DNA from: a bacterium
GTDB lineage: Bacteria > UBP14 > UBA6098 > B30-G16
NCBI GenBank assembly: GCA_030620455.1
Contig: JAUXEQ010000081.1
Location: 1-6,804 of the forward strand
Length of the DNA stretch: 6,804 bases
Direction: 5' to 3'
Part shown: positions 1 to 5,968 of the stretch, piece after piece
How positions within the stretch are numbered: the first letter of the stretch is position 1
Layout: every line of letters begins with the position of its first letter
Notes under the pieces: generated by a model
What the model saw: the letters and a program-made list of their open reading frames with translations, nothing else
Database searches by the model: none
What the model was told of the DNA's origin: nothing
Made by a program: the position numbers and the translations under genes

Positions 1-76
1 CGTCGGAGATTCTGCAGCAATTACCACATTTCTTGCACGAAAATCTTAATCCTTTCCTATAAAATGGGTCGAGCAT
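1..76 (-). CDS. YkgJ-type cysteine-cluster (zinc/iron-chelating) protein, N-terminal fragment
   Basis: Read on the minus strand, an ATG at 76-74 opens a frame that runs off the left edge after 25 full codons; an in-frame TAA lies three codons upstream, so the start is well bounded. The peptide begins MLDPFYRKGLRF and then shows SCKKCGNCCRISD, with Cys at 14, 17, 20 and 21. The pattern FY-x-x-GLRF followed by CxxCGxCC is the hallmark of the YkgJ / UPF0153 family, small proteins whose cysteine clusters are predicted to bind zinc or an iron-sulphur centre; their biochemical role is not established. Most of the gene lies outside the window. No strong Shine-Dalgarno precedes the ATG. It lies 190 bp downstream of rsmG on the same strand and has its own candidate promoter, so it is probably not simply the next cistron of mnmG-rsmG. 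The family call is fairly firm; completeness of the gene cannot be judged. Confidence 0.75.
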   Translation of the reverse strand, partial: MLDPFYRKGLRFSCKKCGNCCRISD

Positions 77-159
77 ATCGATAATTTATGAAAAATTTTA
101 TGTTAAACAAGATTTATCGGAAACTGTTTCAAAAGGACGAGAAAAAGAAATCATTATTC

Positions 160-188
160 ATTATAGGCTCCTTGTCAATGTGCGTTAA
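160..188 (-). promoter_or_regulatory. Candidate sigma-70-type promoter for the YkgJ-family gene
   Basis: On the minus strand a perfect -10 box TATAAT (165-160) lies 17 bp after TTAACG (188-183), a 4/6 match to the -35 consensus. Transcription would begin near 153, giving an untranslated leader of about 77 nt before the ATG at 76. The same TATAAT also overlaps the ATG of a ten-codon open frame preceded by AAGGAG, so a different reading of this spot is possible. Confidence 0.35.
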
Positions 189-266
189 ATAGTCATTATC
201 TGTTTAACTCAGTTTGCAATGTAACAGGTATTTCAATATTTAAACATAAGTGTTAAGGCAGCTCTA

Positions 267-923
267 TTACATTTGTGTTTTCTCGATTCCTTTGATAATT
301 GCTATAGAAAGGTCGCATTTAGGGAAAATTTCCGATGGGTATGGAAATATTTTAACTTGCCCGTTTCTCTTTTTAATAAATGATTTCCACCAGCCGATAT
401 TTTGAATGAAAGTTCTTCCGACCCAAACCGCAATAATACCGTTTGCTTCTATTTTTTTCAAAGCAGTTGGAATGGTTTTCTTGAGCGGACCAGTTGCACG
501 TATCGTTATTAGATCGAATTTGTCTTTAATGTTTTCAGCGCGATCGGGATAAATTGTCACGTTTTTGAGATTTAATTTATCGACACAAAGGCTTAGGAAT
601 TTAGTCTTCTTATGTGATGAATCGCATAATGTGAAGCTGCATTTTGGGAATGCTGCAGAAAGAACAATACCTGGAAATCCTGCTCCAGCGCCGATGTCGA
701 GACATGACTTAAAATCCGAAAGATCTACGAATAGAAGGAGTGCAAGGGAATCGGAGATATGCCTGTCGTGGATTTTGTCTCTATCCGTTGATGAGGTTAG
801 GCTTAACGCCTTGTTGTGTTTTTTAATGAGATTTTCAAATACATCGATTTTATCCCAGAAATCTATTGGGATCGACGGTTGTTTTTCGTGCAATATTTTT
901 TCTAATGCATCCCAATGAACCAT
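267..923 (-). CDS. rsmG: 16S rRNA (guanine-N7) methyltransferase RsmG (GidB)
   Basis: RsmG transfers a methyl group from S-adenosylmethionine to N7 of a guanine in the 530 loop of 16S rRNA (G527 in E. coli); loss of it gives low-level streptomycin resistance in several bacteria. The protein has 218 residues, near the family norm of about 200-240. The family motif RHISDSL is at 54-60. The Rossmann SAM-binding loop LDIGAGAGFPG is at 75-85, with the acidic end of the next strand at D101. The later IRATGPL segment (141-147) matches the conserved xRAxxPL stretch of RsmG. The ATG at 923 lies 6 bp after the mnmG stop, and no Shine-Dalgarno is visible there, so translation is probably coupled to mnmG. 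The gidA-gidB order is conserved in very many bacteria. Nothing points to truncation. Downstream there is no clear intrinsic terminator and no parA within the window. Confidence 0.96.
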   Translation of the reverse strand: MVHWDALEKILHEKQPSIPIDFWDKIDVFENLIKKHNKALSLTSSTDRDKIHDRHISDSLALLLFVDLSDFKSCLDIGAGAGFPGIVLSAAFPKCSFTLCDSSHKKTKFLSLCVDKLNLKNVTIYPDRAENIKDKFDLITIRATGPLKKTIPTALKKIEANGIIAVWVGRTFIQNIGWWKSFIKKRNGQVKIFPYPSEIFPKCDLSIAIIKGIEKTQM

Positions 924-929
924 AATATC

Positions 930-2801
930 TTAAGTGGAATGTTTCATATGAAACAATTTGTTTATTGCGCTCACTAACGAAGTCAGGTCCGATGGTGTTA
1001 TACCCGGAATTTTTGCCGCATGAGCGATATCTATCGGTTGTGCTTTCTCGAATTTATCCACAGCCTCACCCCTGAGACCTATTCCCTTGTAATTCATATC
1101 GGCTGGAATTTTAAGAGTGTGAAGTTTGTTTATTTTTTCCGCCTCCCGAAGTTGTCTATTAATATAACCTTCGTATTTAAGCTCTGTTCGAAGTGTCGAT
1201 GAAGGTCTTGCAGGTAAGCAAGCTATTTCATCATACATTCTCGAGAGCTTTTCCCATCGGGCTTCGGGTCGATTACAATAGTTCTTCAATGAAGTTCCCG
1301 GAGCAACGCATAATTCATCAGCCTCTCGACTTTTTATCGATCTTGAAGTAATAAATTCTTTAACTCGATTAAGAGATTTATACCATCGACGCATTATGTA
1401 ATATCGATCGCCTGAAATTGCTTCGAGAATGTCATGTGGTAACGTCTCGAATATCGATAGCCATGCATTATCCTCGCGAAGTAGTAATCTGAATTCTGAA
1501 CGACCGGTAAGCAGTCTATACGGTTCATCAACACCTGAAACAACAAGATCGTCGATCATAACGCCGATGTAGCTTTTGTCTCGAGTAAATATTATACTTT
1601 CTCTTTTGGAAATCCAGTTTGCAGCGTTGATACCTGCGATAAGACCCAGTCCAGCAGCCTCCTCGTAACCCGAGGTTCCCATTATCTGACCAGCAAAAAA
1701 TAATCCTGAAATAGATTTCGACATAAGACTGTGTGAAATTTGCGTCGGCTCGACAACATCGTATTCCACAGCGTAACCGGGTACTGTTATCTCAGCGTTC
1801 TCCAATCCCGGGATTGTGTGGAGCATTTTTAGCTGTATCTCCTCGGGAAGCGAGTTTGAGATACCGTTGGGATACATTTCAACTGATTTTCGTCCCTCAG
1901 GTTCTATAAAAACAATATGCTTATCATGTTCAGGGAATTTAACGATTTTAGTTTCTATCGACGGGCAATATCTCGGTCCTATACCAGTTATCATGCCACC
2001 GTATAGCGCTGAATTTTCCAAATTCTCCTGCACTACACGATGTGTTTTCTCGTTTGTCCATGTTATGAAACAGCATTCCTGTCGACTTACAGGTAGAACA
2101 ACCTCATTATTTATTGAGAACGGAAAGTAATCCTCCTCGCCCAGTTGAACTTTGGTTGCAGAGAAATCGATAGACGATCTTAATATCCTTGGAGGTGTTC
2201 CTGTCTTAAATCGCAATAGTCTTAATCCGGCATTTTCAAGCGATTGACCGAGTTTATTATCGGCGCTTTCTCCTATTCTCCCTTTATCGTAAATGTTGTG
2301 ACCTATGTATATTTTCCCACCCAGAAAAGTTCCAGTCGACAGAATAATTGCAGAACATTGAAACTCGTCGCCGTTTTCGAGTATAACTCCAGCAATATGA
2401 TTCGATTCTATAATTATCTCTACAACATTTCCCTGAATTATTGTTATTCTTTTATGCGTTTTGAGAAGTCGATTTATCTCGAATTCATATTCGGACCGTT
2501 CGTTCTGAGAGCGTGTTGCCTGAACCGCAGGACCTTTTTTACGATTGAGAACTCTGAATTGAATCCCGGTTGAATCTGCCGCTTGCGACATCAATCCACC
2601 CATAGCGTCGACCTCACGAACAACGCGACTTTTGGCAAGACCACCTATTGCTGGATTACAGCTCATTCTGCCGGTTGCGTTTACATCGAGAGTAACTAAT
2701 AGAACATCCATACCGAGCTTAGAAGCAGAAACTGCAGCCTCGATGCCACCATGTCCTCCACCGACTACAATAATATCGAATTTCGTATTTTTATTAATCA
2801 C
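930..2801 (-). CDS. mnmG: tRNA uridine-5-carboxymethylaminomethyl modification enzyme MnmG (GidA)
   Basis: MnmG works with the GTPase MnmE in the cytoplasm to install the (carboxymethyl)aminomethyl group at C5 of wobble uridine-34 in a set of tRNAs, using FAD, NADH and methylene-tetrahydrofolate. The protein has 623 residues, the usual length of the long MnmG form. Visible landmarks are the dinucleotide-binding loop VVGGGHGGIEAA (12-23), MSCNPAIGGLAKS (46-58) with the conserved Cys48, STGTFLGG (155-162), FKTGTPPR (198-205), GIGPRYCPSIE (273-283) with the second conserved Cys279, YPNGISNSLPEE (310-321), PGYAVEYDVVEPTQI (341-355), and GTSGYEEAAGLGLIAGINAA (375-394). The start is a GTG at 2801; an in-frame TAA lies six codons upstream, so there is little room for another start, and no good Shine-Dalgarno is seen. 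It leads the mnmG-rsmG pair and is divergent from apgM. The last codons carry a 16-bp parS-like palindrome. Confidence 0.97.
   Translation of the reverse strand: MINKNTKFDIIVVGGGHGGIEAAVSASKLGMDVLLVTLDVNATGRMSCNPAIGGLAKSRVVREVDAMGGLMSQAADSTGIQFRVLNRKKGPAVQATRSQNERSEYEFEINRLLKTHKRITIIQGNVVEIIIESNHIAGVILENGDEFQCSAIILSTGTFLGGKIYIGHNIYDKGRIGESADNKLGQSLENAGLRLLRFKTGTPPRILRSSIDFSATKVQLGEEDYFPFSINNEVVLPVSRQECCFITWTNEKTHRVVQENLENSALYGGMITGIGPRYCPSIETKIVKFPEHDKHIVFIEPEGRKSVEMYPNGISNSLPEEIQLKMLHTIPGLENAEITVPGYAVEYDVVEPTQISHSLMSKSISGLFFAGQIMGTSGYEEAAGLGLIAGINAANWISKRESIIFTRDKSYIGVMIDDLVVSGVDEPYRLLTGRSEFRLLLREDNAWLSIFETLPHDILEAISGDRYYIMRRWYKSLNRVKEFITSRSIKSREADELCVAPGTSLKNYCNRPEARWEKLSRMYDEIACLPARPSSTLRTELKYEGYINRQLREAEKINKLHTLKIPADMNYKGIGLRGEAVDKFEKAQPIDIAHAAKIPGITPSDLTSLVSAINKLFHMKHST
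940..955. other. Perfect 16-bp palindrome, parS-like site
   Basis: TGTTTCATATGAAACA reads the same on both strands. It matches the canonical ParB-binding site parS (TGTTTCACGTGAAACA) at 14 of 16 positions; only the central CG is replaced by TA, symmetrically. It lies in the last codons of mnmG (encoding part of LFHMKHST), 17 bp before the rsmG start on the coding strand. parS sites cluster near the replication origin, often around gidA-gidB-parAB, so the location fits. Binding by a ParB protein is inferred, and the changed centre may matter. Confidence 0.45.
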
Positions 2802-2844
2802 GGCATCTAAATTAGCTTAGAATAAATAACACACAATAAAAAGA

Positions 2845-2872
2845 TTGAAGTTGTTAAGTAACAGATTAAATT
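2845..2872 (+). promoter_or_regulatory. Candidate promoter for apgM
   Basis: TTGAAG (2845-2850, 4/6 match to a -35 box) is followed after 16 bp by TAAATT (2867-2872, 4/6 match to a -10 box), 23 bp before the chosen apgM start. It lies in the 94 bp gap between divergent mnmG and apgM. The gap is AT-rich, so such matches arise easily; no comparably good promoter was found for mnmG on the other strand. Confidence 0.3.
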
Positions 2873-2883
2873 ATGGATTAATC

Positions 2884-2890
2884 AGGGAGG
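2884..2890 (+). promoter_or_regulatory. Ribosome binding site that fixes the apgM start
   Basis: AGGGAGG stands 5 bp before the ATG at 2896. It supports that ATG over the TTG at 2845, which would add 17 residues with no ribosome site in front and would overlap the candidate promoter. Confidence 0.8.
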
Positions 2891-2895
2891 ATATA

Positions 2896-4101
2896 ATGTA
2901 TGAAATGATTTTGCCCGAATTGATAATAAGGAACGATACAAAACTTGTTATGTTGGTCATAGACGGCTTGAGTGGAACGACCGACGATAACGGCTTAACG
3001 GAATTGGAAGCTGCAAATACACCACGAATGGACAAACTTGCAGCGAGCGGCTCGACAGGCATTCAAAGACCTGTCGGGATTGGAATTACTCCGGGAAGTG
3101 GACCAGGACATCTGGCTCTTTTCGGTTACGATCCAGTTAAATATCAGATAGGTCGTGGCGTTTTGGAGGCGTTAGGGATTGGGATGAAGGTTGGGAAAGG
3201 TGAACTGGCAGTGCGCGGAAATTTCTGCACAATGGTCGATGGAATTATAACTGACAGGCGTGCAGGTAGAATCTCATCTGAGCAGGGACAGAAATATATC
3301 GATATGTTAAGCTCGAAAATTAAACGAATTTTCGATATTGAGGTTGAGATGGCTGTAAGCATGGAATACAGATTTGCTGTGATTTTCAAGGGTTCTGGTC
3401 TATCCGATATGCTAAGTGATGCCGATCCTCAGGTTACAGGTGAAAGACCGGTAACAGCAAGACCACTTAAACCGAATGCTGAAAAATCTGCAAGGATAAT
3501 AAACAAATTCATCGAATTGGCAACAGAGATTCTCATCGATCAACATCCTGCCAATAGTGTTTTGATGCGAGGTTATTCGCTTCTCCCTGATTTGCAGCAT
3601 TTTGATGAAAGATACGGATTGAGAGCGGTGGGCATTGCCACATATCCAATGTATCGAGGACTTGCAAGTCTTGTAGGTATGGACACGCCAAATGCCTCGG
3701 GATTTAGCATTGCTCAGGAATTTGAAATGACAAGTCAACTTTGGGACAAATACGACTTCTTTTTCGTTCATATAAAGAAAACCGACTCTATGGGTGAGGA
3801 TGGCAATTTCGCTGGAAAAGTCCAAATAATCGAGGACGTAGACAGAGAGATCCAAGCGCTTTTGGATCTTGATCCGGATGTTCTCGTAATTACAGGTGAT
3901 CATGCAACACCATCGGTACTCAAATCGCATAGTTGGCATGGTGTTCCGTTGCTTCTTTCCAGTAAGTTTGCTTTCAGAGACGATGCAGAAAAATTCTCGG
4001 AGCGAGAATGTGCAAAGGGCATCCTCGGTCATTTTCCGGGATTTGCAATTGTTCCACTTATGTTAGCCAATGCTCAAAGATTAAAGAAGTTTGGTGCATA
4101 A
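2896..4101 (+). CDS. apgM: 2,3-bisphosphoglycerate-independent phosphoglycerate mutase, archaeal type (ApgM)
   Basis: This cytoplasmic glycolysis/gluconeogenesis enzyme interconverts 3- and 2-phosphoglycerate without the bisphosphate cofactor, through a phosphoserine intermediate and two metal ions; it belongs to the alkaline phosphatase superfamily. The protein is 401 residues, typical for ApgM and shorter than bacterial GpmI (about 510). Motifs in order: MLVIDGLSG (19-27) with metal-binding Asp23; ANTPRMDKLA (40-49); TPGSGPGHLALFGYDP (65-80), which holds the likely catalytic Ser68; RGNFCTMVDGIITDRRAGR (107-125); DADPQVTGERP (175-185); MYRGLASLVGM (252-262); FVHIKKTDSMGEDGNF (290-305); TGDHATPSVLKSHSWHGVP (333-351) with the metal ligands Asp335, His336 and His348; and the C-terminal PLMLANAQRLKKFGA. 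It stands alone, divergent from mnmG and convergent with the CoA-transferase. A relative of this family is annotated as a proposed homoserine kinase, but the motifs here fit the mutase branch better. Confidence 0.9.
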   Translation: MYEMILPELIIRNDTKLVMLVIDGLSGTTDDNGLTELEAANTPRMDKLAASGSTGIQRPVGIGITPGSGPGHLALFGYDPVKYQIGRGVLEALGIGMKVGKGELAVRGNFCTMVDGIITDRRAGRISSEQGQKYIDMLSSKIKRIFDIEVEMAVSMEYRFAVIFKGSGLSDMLSDADPQVTGERPVTARPLKPNAEKSARIINKFIELATEILIDQHPANSVLMRGYSLLPDLQHFDERYGLRAVGIATYPMYRGLASLVGMDTPNASGFSIAQEFEMTSQLWDKYDFFFVHIKKTDSMGEDGNFAGKVQIIEDVDREIQALLDLDPDVLVITGDHATPSVLKSHSWHGVPLLLSSKFAFRDDAEKFSERECAKGILGHFPGFAIVPLMLANAQRLKKFGA

Positions 4102-4184
4102 AAGATCGATAATTTACCTTCCCAATACTCCAGCACTTATATTCTAATGGAGATAAGTGAGCATAAGTCTGTGTGCTTTCTTTT

Positions 4185-4243
4185 CCCTCTCCTTGGGGAG
4201 AGGGTGGTTCCGACGATAGTCGGAATCGAGTGAGGGGTTAATA
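4185..4243 (+). repeat. Dispersed hairpin repeat, copy R1
   Basis: The 58 bp from 4186 to 4243 recur at 4426-4483 with only two mismatches (4203 and 4210). The unit contains two perfect hairpins: CCCTCTCC-TTGG-GGAGAGGG (4185-4204, 8-bp stem) and TTCCGAC-GATA-GTCGGAA (4208-4225, 7-bp stem). It ends in GAGTGAGGGGTTAATA. No T run follows either stem on either strand, so it does not look like an intrinsic terminator. A degenerate second copy of the tail follows to about 4269. It resembles REP-like intergenic elements; the family is not identified. Confidence 0.85.
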
Positions 4244-4350
4244 GTCAAACCGGGTGAGAGGTTGCTAATCTAGTTGTAAGTGAGAAAAAGTCGAACCAGA
4301 TAGATAGGTAAAACTATCAAAATTAATAATTTATGAACGGTTTATTTTTT

Positions 4351-4399
4351 TTAATACCCCCTCTATCCCCCGACCCCTTTCTCCCTGAGGAGAAAGGGG
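4351..4399 (-). repeat. Diverged inverted copy of the hairpin repeat, unit M
   Basis: TTAATACCCCCTC opens the unit and matches the reverse complement of the R1/R2 ending. It closes in a perfect 11-bp hairpin: CCCCTTTCTCC (4374-4384), loop CTGA, GGAGAAAGGGG (4389-4399). The order of parts is that of R1/R2 read in the opposite direction, but the inner TTCCGAC/GTCGGAA hairpin is missing. The eleven-base stem is the strongest hairpin in the window. No T run follows it. Confidence 0.65.
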
Positions 4400-4425
4400 A
4401 GTATGCTACGAAACATTCTCTTTAT

Positions 4426-4483
4426 CCTCTCCTTGGGGAGAGTGTGGTTACGACGATAGTCGGAATCGAGTGAGGGGTTAATA
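4426..4483 (+). repeat. Dispersed hairpin repeat, copy R2
   Basis: Same 58-bp unit as R1, exactly 240 bp to the right, 56/58 identical. The two changes each weaken a hairpin: the first stem falls to 6 bp (CTCTCC-TTGG-GGAGAG), and the T before the second stem is lost from pairing because 4450 is A rather than C. The inner CGAC/GTCG stem remains. Confidence 0.85.
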
Positions 4484-4501
4484 ATCGGAATCGAGTGAGG
4501 G
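4460..4501 (+). repeat. 25-bp tandem duplication of the repeat tail
   Basis: TCGGAATCGAGTGAGGG at 4460-4476 recurs exactly at 4485-4501, a period of 25 bp. The R1 copy carries a similar but decayed second tail at about 4245-4269 (GGGTGAGAGGTT against GAGTGAGGGGTT). Confidence 0.7.
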
Positions 4502-4552
4502 AATGAAAGTTGAAATGTGTATCACATGATATATTGGAAATTATATGATATG

Positions 4553-4573
4553 AAACTAATATGTTAGTTTTTT
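4553..4573 (+). terminator. AT-rich terminator-like hairpin
   Basis: AAACTAA (4553-4559), loop TATG, TTAGTTT (4564-4570) forms a perfect 7-bp stem, and the T run continues to 4573 (six T in all). The stem has only one G-C pair, so it would be weak. On the plus strand it could stop read-through from apgM before it enters the CoA-transferase gene as antisense; on the minus strand there is no T run beyond the stem. Confidence 0.35.
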
Positions 4574-4608
4574 GAACTATGTATAGAATTTTCAAAATAA
4601 TAAAGGAA

Positions 4609-5910
4609 TCAAATCAAGTGCATTTTTTCCGCTTCTTTGACTAAATCATCACGGAATTTCGGATGTGCAAGATTTATAATATCCAATGCTCTTTCTCTCG
4701 TCGATTTCCCTTTCATATTGAACAACCCATACTCTGTCACGAGGTAGTGAGTATCCATTCTTGGAGTTGTAACCGCGGTTCCCGGTTTGAAGCGAGATAC
4801 GATTCGAGAGACATTACCATCATGTGCAGTAGAATAAAATGCAATAAACGACTTGCCACCTTCGGATTTAAATGCACCGCGCACATAATCGAGCTGCCCA
4901 CCTGCACCACTGAACTCGAATCCTTCAATAAACTCAGAATTGCATTGTCCGAGAAGGTCTACTTCAATCGTGGAATTGATTGAGATCATATTCTCATTTT
5001 GTGAAATAATATAGGGCGAATTGATATAGGAAACAGGATAGCTTTCCATACTGGGATTATCATCTATGAAATCATACATCTCTTTGTCTCCCAGTGCATT
5101 AGTAAATAAGTGTTTCCGAGGATTCAGGTTCTTTTTCCTTCCTGTGATTACACCTTTTTTTATTAAATTGACCATACCTGAACACATAACCTCTGAATGA
5201 GCTCCAAGATCCTTATGGTTCTTGAGAGAGCTGGCTATTGCATTAGGGATCCCGCCAATTCCCAACTGTATTGTTGCTCCATCCGGAATTAGTTCAGCTA
5301 TTTTTCGACCTATTATCTCAGCTTCAGGCTTGGATTCCTTTGGTTTATATTCCATAAGAGGTGTATCATATTCAACTATTGCGTCAACCTCAGATATGTG
5401 TAAAAGCGAGTCTCCGAAGACACGGGGCATTTGTGGGTTGACCTCGACGATGAGTTTTTTGCAATGTCTGGCGGCAGTAGATATATAATCATTTGTTACG
5501 CCGAATGTGAAATATCCAGCTTTATCCATAGGTGAAACTGTCGTTATTACAATATCGATATCCATAAAGTCACGACATATCCTCGGAATTTGATGAAACT
5601 CGTTGGGCACGAAAAAGTCCCGTCCTGTCTTGATCAAAACTCTGTCTGGACTGCCTACAAACCAACTGTAAATATGAATTTTATCGCAGACATCCGGAGA
5701 CAAAATGGTTTTAGCAGCATGATCCATGTGAAGCAATGAGTAAATCTTGATATCCCGAAGCTTGCCATTTCTAACTCTGTCTGCGATTGCGCCGAGGAGC
5801 GCTGGTGGTTCTCCGATTGCCATACCATGAACAACTGTATCCGAATTTCTGATGCTTGCAACAGCTTTCTCGGGTGTTGTAAGTTTTTCTTGGTATTCTG
5901 CAGTATACAT
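4609..5910 (-). CDS. Acetyl-CoA hydrolase/transferase family CoA-transferase (4-hydroxybutyrate/butyrate:acetate type)
   Basis: Enzymes of this family move CoA between short-chain acids, for example from acetyl-CoA to 4-hydroxybutyrate or from butyryl-CoA to acetate, through a glutamyl-CoA thioester. The protein is 433 residues, close to the characterised clostridial members. Landmarks: the CoA-site loop QLGIGGIPNAIA (215-226); LGAHSEVMCSGMVNLIKKG (235-253), where Glu240 aligns with the catalytic Glu238 of Clostridium aminobutyricum 4-hydroxybutyrate CoA-transferase; STIEVDLLGQCNSE (313-326); FSGAGGQLDYVRGA (333-346); VTEYGLFNMKGKSTRERA (391-408); and the ending INLAHPKFRDDL (412-423). The ATG at 5910 has AAGGAG seven bases upstream. 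It follows the 5TM-LYT gene by 58 bp and is probably co-transcribed. The exact acid used cannot be read from sequence; a fermentation or acid-reassimilation role is inferred. Confidence 0.88.
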   Translation of the reverse strand: MYTAEYQEKLTTPEKAVASIRNSDTVVHGMAIGEPPALLGAIADRVRNGKLRDIKIYSLLHMDHAAKTILSPDVCDKIHIYSWFVGSPDRVLIKTGRDFFVPNEFHQIPRICRDFMDIDIVITTVSPMDKAGYFTFGVTNDYISTAARHCKKLIVEVNPQMPRVFGDSLLHISEVDAIVEYDTPLMEYKPKESKPEAEIIGRKIAELIPDGATIQLGIGGIPNAIASSLKNHKDLGAHSEVMCSGMVNLIKKGVITGRKKNLNPRKHLFTNALGDKEMYDFIDDNPSMESYPVSYINSPYIISQNENMISINSTIEVDLLGQCNSEFIEGFEFSGAGGQLDYVRGAFKSEGGKSFIAFYSTAHDGNVSRIVSRFKPGTAVTTPRMDTHYLVTEYGLFNMKGKSTRERALDIINLAHPKFRDDLVKEAEKMHLI

Positions 5911-5916
5911 TTCTTT

Positions 5917-5956
5917 ACTCCTTTCGATAGTTTAATTTGATAACGGAAAGAGGAGT
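5917..5956 (-). promoter_or_regulatory. Possible hairpin that masks the CoA-transferase ribosome site
   Basis: In the leader transcript ACTCCT (5956-5951) can pair with AGGAGT (5922-5917), which contains most of the AAGGAG ribosome site at 5923-5918. Further A-U and G-C pairs can extend the stem with small bulges, leaving a loop of roughly 17 AU-rich bases. A stem of this size could lower translation initiation. This rests on inspection only. Confidence 0.3.
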
Positions 5957-5968
5957 TTGAATTAATTT

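Larger units (their letters stand above)
4102..4608. other. Non-coding convergent gap with composite hairpin repeats
   Basis: About 507 bp lie between the 3' ends of apgM and the CoA-transferase gene. No convincing gene is present on either strand. Positions 4184-4501 hold the repeat units R1, M and R2 with their tails, listed separately. Positions 4102-4183, 4270-4350 and 4502-4552 show no structure that I can support. An AT-rich hairpin followed by a T run is at 4553-4573. Confidence 0.7.

Noticed and set aside
184..208. GTTAAA...TTTAAC inverted repeat downstream of rsmG as a terminator or operator
   Set aside because: The arms are only 6 bp, AT-rich, with a 13-base loop and no T run on the coding strand; it is well within chance for this base composition.
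565..918. Plus-strand open frame opposite rsmG
   Set aside because: It is antisense to a gene with clear RsmG motifs and has no recognisable domain or ribosome site; the same holds for frames opposite mnmG, apgM, the CoA-transferase and the 5TM-LYT gene.
2845..2895. A 17-residue N-terminal extension of ApgM from a TTG codon at 2845
   Set aside because: The strong AGGGAGG site lies 5 bp before the ATG at 2896, the extension has no ribosome site or family match, and it overlaps the candidate promoter.
4185..4204. R1 hairpin as an intrinsic terminator of apgM
   Set aside because: The stem is perfect but no T run follows on the plus strand, nor on the minus strand, and the same unit recurs at 4426, which fits a repeat better.
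4374..4399. The 11-bp hairpin of unit M as a terminator
   Set aside because: On the plus strand the T-rich stretch (4341-4352) comes before the stem, not after it; on the minus strand the bases beyond the stem are G-rich and then A-rich.
4185..4501. CRISPR array or insertion sequence
   Set aside because: There are only two near-identical units plus one inverted unit, with no regular spacers, no transposase frame and no target-site duplication.
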